DNA of 50,613 nt from Flavobacteriaceae bacterium. Lineage in GTDB: Bacteria > Bacteroidota > Bacteroidia > Flavobacteriales > Flavobacteriaceae. Under the pieces are notes generated by a model. That model was not told the DNA's origin. It saw nothing but the letters and a program-made list of their open reading frames with translations, and searched no databases. The stretch is from positions 1 to 50,613 of the forward strand of contig JALSLI010000109.1 in NCBI GenBank assembly GCA_026988395.1. Reading direction: 5' to 3'. The translations under genes were made by a program, and so were the position numbers. How positions within the stretch are numbered: the first letter of the stretch is position 1; every line of letters begins with the position of its first letter. This document shows, piece by piece, positions 44,731-50,613 of the stretch.

Positions 44731-45992
44731 TGAAAAAAATGATACTTTTATTTGTTATATTATTTGTTGTAATACTTATAATATATATGATTCCTGCTAT
44801 TCGAAAAGATTTTTTTAAATCGTATTCTAAAAAAGACACTGCAAGTATGTCGTTAGATGAATTTATGCAAAAACCAACCAAAACTATTGAAGTTGCTGGG
44901 ATAAAATGGCAATATTTAACTTACGGAAATGGCGATAAAACTATTGTTTTCGCTCACGGTATGGGAGGAGCTTATAATCTCTGGTGGCAACAAATGGCGT
45001 ATTTTAAAGATCATTATCGTGTTTTATCTTATAGTTTACCTGAAGAAATTAATAATTTGGAAGATGCATCCAAAGGAATTCTGAAGATTTTGGAAAAAGA
45101 AAAAATAGAAAATTTTTATTTGGTAGGAACTTCTATGGGAGGATATATTGCTCAATATTTAACACATAAAATTCCCGAAAGGATTGAAAAAGTAGTGTTT
45201 TCCAATACATTTCCGCCAAATATACTTATAGAGACTAAAAATAAAAAGAAAAGTGAGATTATTCCTTGGATGCCGGAAATTTTGATTTCGTATTTCGGTC
45301 AAAAAAAGTTGCATTCCGATATTGTTCCGGCAGCAAATAATTCTAAATTATTAGAGGCTTTTTTGCCGAGTTTGCCTTTTTCTAAAAAACAATTTATTAA
45401 TAGGTATTATGTTGTTGTTGATAAATTCATTCCAACACCTTGTTTGTATAAAATAAAACGAATACCTAAATTAATTATCGAATCGGATAACGATCCTTTG
45501 GTAGAGAAATCGTTACGTGAAAATTTAAAAGAAACGTATCCTGATGCTTCTGTTTTTACATTTCATAATCAAGGACATTTTCCTTATATAAATGACGCCG
45601 ATAAATACAATAAAGTTTTAGATGATTTTTTTAAATCTGAAAATGAATACAAAAAATTAGAACAAACAATTGCTAGTTATTTTAACGGAAGACGTGATGC
45701 AAATATTACTTTATTACAACAAGCATTCTCTAAAAACGCAAATTTATTTACTGTTAAGAATTCTGTAATTCTTAAAATATCTTTAGAAAATTACTTTAAA
45801 AAAGTTATGCAAGATGGTAAGACCAAAGTTAAAACAACTATTTTAAATGCAGATATTCTAAGAAATATGGCAATTTGTAAAACACGTTTTGATTATCCTA
45901 ATAAATCGTATGTTGATTATTTAACCTTATTAAAAGTGAAGGATAACTGGAAAATCACTACTAAAAATTTTGTTTTGTTAGATGAAAAATAA
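44730..45992 (+). CDS. Membrane-anchored alpha/beta hydrolase with C-terminal NTF2-like domain
   Basis: 420 residues. One N-terminal transmembrane helix (about 4-22) anchors an alpha/beta hydrolase (about 50-300) with the oxyanion loop HGMGG at 76-80, nucleophile elbow GTSMGG at 133-138 (Ser135), probable Asp253 or Asp255 and His283 (NQGHFPY). Residues 305-420 resemble the Bacteroidota NTF2/lumazine-binding-like domain (LEQTIASYFNGRRD at its start, DYLTLLKVKDNWKITTKNF at its end). The substrate is unknown. The NTF2-like tail is usually a separate protein, so this looks like a fusion. It overlaps the next gene by 11 bp. Confidence 0.8.
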   Translation: MKKMILLFVILFVVILIIYMIPAIRKDFFKSYSKKDTASMSLDEFMQKPTKTIEVAGIKWQYLTYGNGDKTIVFAHGMGGAYNLWWQQMAYFKDHYRVLSYSLPEEINNLEDASKGILKILEKEKIENFYLVGTSMGGYIAQYLTHKIPERIEKVVFSNTFPPNILIETKNKKKSEIIPWMPEILISYFGQKKLHSDIVPAANNSKLLEAFLPSLPFSKKQFINRYYVVVDKFIPTPCLYKIKRIPKLIIESDNDPLVEKSLRENLKETYPDASVFTFHNQGHFPYINDADKYNKVLDDFFKSENEYKKLEQTIASYFNGRRDANITLLQQAFSKNANLFTVKNSVILKISLENYFKKVMQDGKTKVKTTILNADILRNMAICKTRFDYPNKSYVDYLTLLKVKDNWKITTKNFVLLDEK

Positions 45993-46524
45993 AGATTTTA
46001 TATTCTTTGATAGATTTACTACCAAGAAATTTTTACTTTTTGGTTTAGGCGTAATTTTATTTGTAAATATTATCTTGTTCCCCTTTTTACCTAAAGCTCT
46101 TGGAATAACAATTTCTCCTGAAAATATATTGGATTTAAAATTTGGATATAATAAAACAGATGTGTTTAACATCTTTAATAATCTAAGGGAAGAAGGCAGG
46201 CAAGCATATAAGTTTTTTGATTTATTTGTGGATATGCCGTATTTGATTTTCTATACCTTTTATTATGTGGTTTTAATGTATTATTTATTAAAAATGAGAA
46301 ATGTAAATACACCATTTTTGTTAATCTTTCCTTTTTTAATTGGTTTGTTTGATTTTTTGGAAAATATAGGAATCCTAATTTTACTAAAACAACATCCTGA
46401 TTTAAATGTTAAAATGGTGTTTTTTACTTCGTTGTTTACAATATTAAAATGGAGTTTTGCTCTTTTAACTTTAATTTCAGTTTTATTTTTATTCTTTTTT
46501 TATGGAAAAAAAACAAAAAATTAA
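45982..46524 (+). CDS. Four-helix membrane protein of unknown function
   Basis: 180 residues with four hydrophobic segments at about 17-38, 84-103, 113-133 and 147-171. I do not recognise a family with confidence. The loop between helices 1 and 2 contains ISPENILDLKFGYNKTDVFNIF. It overlaps the hydrolase gene by 11 bp and the flavoprotein gene by 23 bp, so the three are almost surely one translationally coupled operon. A role with the hydrolase or oxidase can only be guessed. Confidence 0.7.
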   Translation: MKNKDFIFFDRFTTKKFLLFGLGVILFVNIILFPFLPKALGITISPENILDLKFGYNKTDVFNIFNNLREEGRQAYKFFDLFVDMPYLIFYTFYYVVLMYYLLKMRNVNTPFLLIFPFLIGLFDFLENIGILILLKQHPDLNVKMVFFTSLFTILKWSFALLTLISVLFLFFFYGKKTKN

Positions 46525-47449
46525 TATTATTGGTAGCGGTGTTATTGGTTTAACTACAGCCGTTTATCTTCAAAATAAAGGTTTTGAAGTTACGATTTAC
46601 ACCAAAGAAATGCCGAGTGAAACAACATCAGCGGTTGCAGCCGCAATTTGGTTTCCGTATAATGTATCTCCAAAAGAAAAGGTTTCATTATGGAGTAAAT
46701 TCACTTATCAATATTTTAGCAAACTTGCTTTAAACTCTCGTTCCGGAGTGCAATTTGTTCCGGTAACGATTATTGAAAAAACAATGGAAGATTGTTGGTG
46801 GTTAGAGGCAATTCCTAATCAAAATTATACAAAAATTCCGTTTAAAGATTTACCTTTGGGTTATAATATTGGTTTTAAAGTAAACATTCCTTTTATAGAA
46901 TCATCGGTTTTTTTGGACTTTTTATTGCAGAAATTTTTAATGAATGGAGGTAAAATCATTCAAAAAGAAATTATGTCTTTTGCGGAATTAGATGCAGAAA
47001 TTCCTATTGTAAATTGTTCTGGTTTAGGAGCAATAGAATTGTGTGAGGATGAAGAGTTGTTTCCTGTAAAAGGTCAAATTGTTACCGTACCAAAACAAGC
47101 AAAAATAAACTCCTTAATTGTAAATTATAATATAGATACAAAAGGAGAGGAGCTCATTTACATTATTGTAAGAAATAATGATATTGTTTTAGGTGGCACA
47201 TCGGTAAACGGTAATTTTGATAAGACTATTGATAATGAAGTTTCTACAAAAATTATAGAGCGATGTAAAGGTATTTTACCAAATTTAAAGAATACGAATA
47301 TTATTAAAGAAAAGGTTGGTTTAAGACCCAAAAGATTATCCATTCGTTTGGAAAAAGAAGGAAATATTATTCATAATTATGGTCACGGCGGAGCAGGTTT
47401 TACCGTATCTTGGGGTTGTGCCGATTCTGTTTATAATATGTTGTTGTAA
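46502..47449 (+). CDS. D-amino-acid-oxidase-like FAD-dependent oxidoreductase
   Basis: 315 residues. The FAD loop GSGVIG is at 11-16. The layout follows D-amino-acid and D-aspartate oxidases: AAAIWFPYNVSP, VNCSGLGAIEL, LFPVKGQIV, the active-site Arg275 in GLRPKR, and the C-terminal GHGGAGFTVSWGCA at 294-307. These enzymes oxidise D-amino acids to keto acids, ammonia and hydrogen peroxide. No signal peptide, so cytoplasmic. The start lies within the membrane-protein gene. The substrate could be a D-amino acid from peptidoglycan turnover, but that is inference. Confidence 0.88.
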   Translation: MEKKQKINIIGSGVIGLTTAVYLQNKGFEVTIYTKEMPSETTSAVAAAIWFPYNVSPKEKVSLWSKFTYQYFSKLALNSRSGVQFVPVTIIEKTMEDCWWLEAIPNQNYTKIPFKDLPLGYNIGFKVNIPFIESSVFLDFLLQKFLMNGGKIIQKEIMSFAELDAEIPIVNCSGLGAIELCEDEELFPVKGQIVTVPKQAKINSLIVNYNIDTKGEELIYIIVRNNDIVLGGTSVNGNFDKTIDNEVSTKIIERCKGILPNLKNTNIIKEKVGLRPKRLSIRLEKEGNIIHNYGHGGAGFTVSWGCADSVYNMLL

Positions 47450-47494
47450 TCTTGTAAATTGTTGTAAGTTTATGCACTAAATTAGGTTAGTTAA

Positions 47495-48958
47495 ATGGGA
47501 ATTGTATTTAAACAATCGGCTTGGAACACGATATTTATCTTTTTGGGATTTTTCTTTGGCGGAATTAACACCTTGTTTTTATACACACATTTTTTAGACC
47601 CTGATTATTACGGTTTAATTACCTTTATTTTATCTACTGCCGCAGTATTATTGCCTATTTTGATTTTTGGAATGCAGGCTACGGTTATAAAGTTTTTTTC
47701 AACTTATAAAACCAATCAAGATAAAGACGCATTTTTGACAAAATCCTTGTTTTTGCCTTTATTGGTAATTGTTCCTGTTGGTATTTTAGGAATGTTTTTT
47801 TATGATGAAGTAGCCAATTTAATTTCAAAGAAAAATCCGATTATTAAAAATTATGCCTATTTAATTTTTATTGTTGCGATTTTTATGGGTTATTTTGAAT
47901 TGTTTTATGCTTGGAGTAAAGTACAATTACAATCGGTTTTTGGTAATTTTGTACGTGAAGTATTTCATCGTGTCATCATATCCGTATTACTTGTTTTAGT
48001 ATATTTTAAATTCTTAAATGCCGATCAGTTTATTTACGCTGTAGTTATAGTTTATGGATTTAGAATGTTAATTATGCTTTTTTATAGCTTGAAATTATAT
48101 CGTCCGAAATTGCATTTTTCTAAAAAAGTAGATTCCAAAAATATGGTAAAATATGCTTTTTATATTGTGCTTTCGGCAAGTGCTGGAGGTATTTTGTTAG
48201 AAATCGATAAGTTCATGATTCCGCAAATTGAAACCGGTTTAGCAAAAGTTGCATATTATTCGGTAGCTGTGTATATCGCTTCGGTAGTTAGTGTTCCGGC
48301 TCGTGCAATGTTGCAAATTGCCTCGCCAATTACGGCAAAAGCCTTAAATGAAGGGAATTATAGTGAGGTTTTAAAATTATACAAATCATCATCTATACAT
48401 TTACTTTTAATAGGAGGATTGTTATTTTTATGGATAAATATAAACGTAGTAGATTTATATAAAATCATTAATAAACCGGAATATGCAACAGGTGTTTTTG
48501 TTGTCTTTATTATTTCGTTATCCGAATTGTTTAAATTAGCATTAAGTACTAATTCTGTTATCTTGGCAAATTCTAAATATTACAGAGTATATTTTTATTT
48601 TTCCTTTTTAATGGCGTTTAGTGTTGTTATATTAAATGATATTTTAATTAAGAAATACGGAACAAACGGAGCAGCAATTTCGACCTTTTTGGTTGTAGTA
48701 ATTTATGGGTTTATTAGACTTTGGTACGTACTAAAAAAAATGAAAATACAACCTTTTAGTGTAAAAACTCTTTTTGTTTTTGTAATAGTGGGTTTGTTAT
48801 ATCTTTTGTTTACACAACTTTATTTTCCTTTTAGACCTTTTGTAAATATTTTGATAAAATCCATTTTGGTAGCTGTAATTTATGCCATTTTGGTTTATAT
48901 ATTTCGTATTTCGGAGCCGTTTAATAAATCGGTAAATTTTCTTAAAAAACGTTTTTAA
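47495..48958 (+). CDS. Oligosaccharide flippase / polysaccharide biosynthesis protein (MVF superfamily)
   Basis: 487 residues with about fourteen transmembrane segments and few charged loops. The start (MGIVFKQSAWNTIFIFLGFFFGGINTL shortened here to its first part MGIVFKQSAWNTIF) and the GTNGAAISTF segment near 390-400 fit Wzx-like lipid-linked sugar flippases. It would move lipid-linked glycan across the inner membrane. No polymerase or glycosyltransferase gene is adjacent; the glycosyltransferases at 11-16 kb could provide its substrate. It overlaps the next gene by one base (TAATG). Confidence 0.85.
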   Translation: MGIVFKQSAWNTIFIFLGFFFGGINTLFLYTHFLDPDYYGLITFILSTAAVLLPILIFGMQATVIKFFSTYKTNQDKDAFLTKSLFLPLLVIVPVGILGMFFYDEVANLISKKNPIIKNYAYLIFIVAIFMGYFELFYAWSKVQLQSVFGNFVREVFHRVIISVLLVLVYFKFLNADQFIYAVVIVYGFRMLIMLFYSLKLYRPKLHFSKKVDSKNMVKYAFYIVLSASAGGILLEIDKFMIPQIETGLAKVAYYSVAVYIASVVSVPARAMLQIASPITAKALNEGNYSEVLKLYKSSSIHLLLIGGLLFLWININVVDLYKIINKPEYATGVFVVFIISLSELFKLALSTNSVILANSKYYRVYFYFSFLMAFSVVILNDILIKKYGTNGAAISTFLVVVIYGFIRLWYVLKKMKIQPFSVKTLFVFVIVGLLYLLFTQLYFPFRPFVNILIKSILVAVIYAILVYIFRISEPFNKSVNFLKKRF

Positions 48959-49389
48959 TGCAAAAAATATTAAAATACGGTTTAATTATATTTCTTGTTG
49001 CAAGCCTTATTTTGGTTCGGTTTTTTGCTCCTAAAATTTTTTACGATCCTTTTTTGCACTATTTTAAAAATGATTATTTACACACAGGAATTCCCATTAT
49101 AGAAAAATCCGTTTTTTTTAGAGATTTGTTTTTTAGATATGTACTTAATTCCATTCTGTCAATAGCAATATTATATTTGCTTTTTAAAGAGAAGTACTTA
49201 AAATTTACTCTTTGGTTTTATGTAATTGCTTTTGTAGTTTTAAGTAGCGTTTTGTTTCTTATTTTAAAAATAGGAACAGCCGATTACAAGTTGCTGTTTT
49301 ATATCAGACGTTTTTTAATTCATCCTGTTTTTTTGCTGTTGTTACTTCCTGCTTTTTATGGAAAAGATAAAATGGATTTAAGTTTATAA
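48958..49389 (+). CDS. Exosortase-F-system-associated membrane protein
   Basis: 143 residues with four transmembrane helices (about 8-22, 57-76, 84-103, 113-132). The conserved features [19 protein letters not shown] near the start, [18 protein letters not shown] in the middle and [19 protein letters not shown] at the end match the Bacteroidota family usually found next to exosortase F. Its role is not known. Here the neighbour is a flippase, not an exosortase. The stop overlaps the 3' end of the convergent pheS gene by 6 bp. Confidence 0.75.
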   Translation: MQKILKYGLIIFLVASLILVRFFAPKIFYDPFLHYFKNDYLHTGIPIIEKSVFFRDLFFRYVLNSILSIAILYLLFKEKYLKFTLWFYVIAFVVLSSVLFLILKIGTADYKLLFYIRRFLIHPVFLLLLLPAFYGKDKMDLSL

Positions 49390-50403
49390 AACGGATTTAA
49401 ACTGTTCTAAAAATCGTGTATCGTTTTCGTAAAACATTCTAATATCCGGAATTTGATATAAAAGCATTGCAATACGTTCGATACCCATACCGAAGGCAAA
49501 ACCGGAGTATTCATTAGGATCGATTCCTGCATTTTTAAGTACGTTAGGATCTACCATACCGCACCCCATAATTTCTAACCAGCCTGTTCCTTTTGTGATT
49601 TTATAATCTACTTCGGTTTCTAAACCCCAATAAATATCTACTTCTGCACTTGGTTCGGTAAACGGAAAATAGCTTGGTCTTAATCGTATTTTAGATTTAC
49701 CAAACATTTCTTTGGTAAAATATAAAAGTGTTTGTTTTAAATCGGCAAATGAAACGTCTTTATCAATGTATAATCCTTCCACTTGATGGAAAATACAATG
49801 AGCTCTTGCCGAAATATCTTCGTTTCTAAACACGCGTCCCGGAGAAACGGTTCTAATTGGCGGTTTGTGGTTTTCCATATAGCGAACTTGTACCGAGGAG
49901 GTGTGTGTTCGTAATAAGATATCCGGATTTTTTTCAATAAAAAAGGTGTCTTGCATATCTCTTGCAGGATGATGCTCCGGTAAATTTAAAGCAGTAAAAT
50001 TATGCCAATCATCTTCAATTTCAGGACCTTCCGATACGTTAAATCCGATTCTTGAAAATATTTCTACAATTTTATTTTTCACTATTGAGATAGGATGTCT
50101 GGCACCTAATTCAATCGGTTCTGCCGGTCTGGTTAAATCGCCGTAAATTGCTTTTTGTTCTGTTTTTTCTTCTAGTTTTTCCTTTAACTCGTTAACTTTT
50201 TCGGCAGCTGTTTTTCTTAGTGTATTTAATGCTTGTCCGATTTCTTTTTTTAAGGAATTATCTACCGTTTTAAACTCGTTAAACAATTCTTTTAAAATAC
50301 CTTTAGAACCTAAAAATTTAATTCGAAATTGTTCTACTTCTTCCTTTGTGGAAGCTGTAAAATTGTTTATTTCTTTAATTAATGTGTTTACTTTATTTAA
50401 CAT
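49384..50403 (-). CDS. pheS: Phenylalanine-tRNA ligase alpha subunit
   Basis: 339 residues from ATG 50403. A longer frame to the window edge is rejected: the family start [12 protein letters not shown] is here and the extension runs through a promoter and an insertion sequence. The N-terminal coiled coil (1-90) is followed by the class II catalytic core with motif 2 ([20 protein letters not shown]) and motif 3 ([14 protein letters not shown]). With PheT it charges tRNA-Phe. A -7 box lies 24 bp before the start. pheT is not next to it in this window. Confidence 0.97.
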   Translation of the reverse strand: MLNKVNTLIKEINNFTASTKEEVEQFRIKFLGSKGILKELFNEFKTVDNSLKKEIGQALNTLRKTAAEKVNELKEKLEEKTEQKAIYGDLTRPAEPIELGARHPISIVKNKIVEIFSRIGFNVSEGPEIEDDWHNFTALNLPEHHPARDMQDTFFIEKNPDILLRTHTSSVQVRYMENHKPPIRTVSPGRVFRNEDISARAHCIFHQVEGLYIDKDVSFADLKQTLLYFTKEMFGKSKIRLRPSYFPFTEPSAEVDIYWGLETEVDYKITKGTGWLEIMGCGMVDPNVLKNAGIDPNEYSGFAFGMGIERIAMLLYQIPDIRMFYENDTRFLEQFKSVL

Positions 50404-50426
50404 AATCCTATTCCGTTTGTAGCTTG

Positions 50427-50434
50427 CAAAAGTA
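50427..50434 (-). promoter_or_regulatory. -7 box for pheS
   Basis: Minus strand TACTTTTG matches TANNTTTG, 24 bp upstream of ATG 50403. The insertion sequence begins about 57 bp further upstream, so the box and any -33 element are intact. Confidence 0.5.
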
Positions 50435-50501
50435 CGTATTTTATAGGAATAATTTTTTATTTTTATGAGGATTTTTCTTTTTTTTATATTACTGTCCGAT
50501 A

Positions 50502-50530
50502 AAAAATTCCTCAATAATTGAGGAATTTTT
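50502..50530. terminator. Bidirectional hairpin terminator near the IS left end
   Basis: A perfect 12-bp stem AAAAATTCCTCA (50502-50513) with TGAGGAATTTTT (50519-50530) and an ATAAT loop, with T tracts on both strands. Such hairpins shield transposase genes from outside transcription. Confidence 0.8.
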
Positions 50531-50568
50531 CGTATAGTTGAATAATGATCTAACCTAAAATTCAACAT

Positions 50569-50613
50569 ATGAGCAAAGATAGTATTTTTTTCGGACAGCC
50601 GATATTCGGACAA
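50569..50613 (+). CDS. IS4 family transposase, N-terminus (partial)
   Basis: ATG 50569 opens a frame to the window edge coding [15 protein letters not shown]. The F-x-GQPIF-x-Q opening is the one I associate with Bacteroidota IS4 transposases carrying an N-terminal DUF4372 domain. Only 15 residues are present, so the family call depends on this short match and on the IS-like end and terminator just upstream. Confidence 0.6.
   Translation, partial: MSKDSIFFGQPIFGQ

Larger units (their letters stand above)
50492..50613 (+). mobile_element. Left end of an IS4-type insertion sequence (cut by the window edge)
   Basis: The block holds a likely left end (CTGTCCGATAAAAAATTCC from 50492), a strong hairpin terminator, and the first 15 codons of a transposase. 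The exact boundary is inferred from sequence change; no target-site duplication can be seen because the right end lies outside. It is inserted upstream of the pheS promoter. Confidence 0.6.

Noticed and set aside
50492-50598. Inverted pair CTGTCCGA (50492-50499) and TCGGACAG (50591-50598), resembling ends of a 107-bp MITE
   Set aside because: The right copy codes FFGQP in the transposase start, so it is more simply coding sequence of a larger IS; only the left copy is a plausible terminus.
50404-50613. Longer N-terminus for pheS to the window edge
   Set aside because: The extension crosses a promoter box, a strong terminator and the IS end; the family start is at 50403.

Overview
The window is chromosomal DNA from an AT-rich member of the Bacteroidota, most likely a Flavobacteriaceae species. 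The evidence is the repeated Bacteroidota promoter signature (-33 TTG, -7 TANNTTTG), the near absence of Shine-Dalgarno sequences except in front of rpsU, the lineage-typical families DUF4230, DUF5606 and exosortase-F-associated protein, and a TonB-dependent receptor C-terminus at the left edge. Most of the window is housekeeping. The accessory parts are an ECF-sigma module (1.6-4.5 kb), a glycosyltransferase island (11.2-16.2 kb), a small hydrolase/oxidase operon (44.7-47.4 kb) and the left end of an insertion sequence at the right edge. No stretch over 300 bases lacks a gene.

Layout. 1-1493: end of a TonB-dependent receptor, a DUF4230 protein and a small outer-membrane barrel with a strong terminator. 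1546-4559: a lipoprotein, an ECF sigma factor and a predicted dual-membrane-spanning anti-sigma factor, bracketed by a perfect 75-bp direct repeat carrying half of that terminator and the promoter now in front of era. 4561-10263: era, then a leftward block (ruvX, def, DUF5606, mazG, mpl-like ligase, AI-2E-type permease). 10355-16180: dapD followed by a GT9-GT2 fusion, facing three leftward glycosyltransferases, probably for LPS core or surface glycan. 16237-18227: tsaC-like gene and cca. 18201-24178: leftward thrA-thrB-thrC plus a DUF819 membrane protein. 24273-28045: guaA and a five-LysM lipid-free secreted protein.

28125-42867 is the translation/transcription superoperon region: rpsU, xerC-type recombinase, hpf, four tRNAs (Thr-Tyr-Gly-Thr), tuf, tRNA-Trp, secE, nusG, rplK, rplA, rplJ, rplL, rpoB, rpoC. 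After it come DUF3467, a MATE transporter, an overlapping operon (alpha/beta hydrolase with NTF2-like tail, four-helix membrane protein, D-amino-acid-oxidase-like flavoprotein), a flippase with an exosortase-F-associated protein, and leftward pheS. The last about 120 bases are the left end and first 15 codons of an IS4-type transposon.

The most notable signals are: the repeat-bracketed sigma/anti-sigma module, which looks like a datable insertion between an outer-membrane protein gene and era; the Dma-like anti-sigma architecture; the strong rpsU Shine-Dalgarno with an overlapping eight-codon upstream ORF; two compact junctions where a promoter -7 box sits in the loop of the preceding terminator; and a possibly leaderless guaA transcript.
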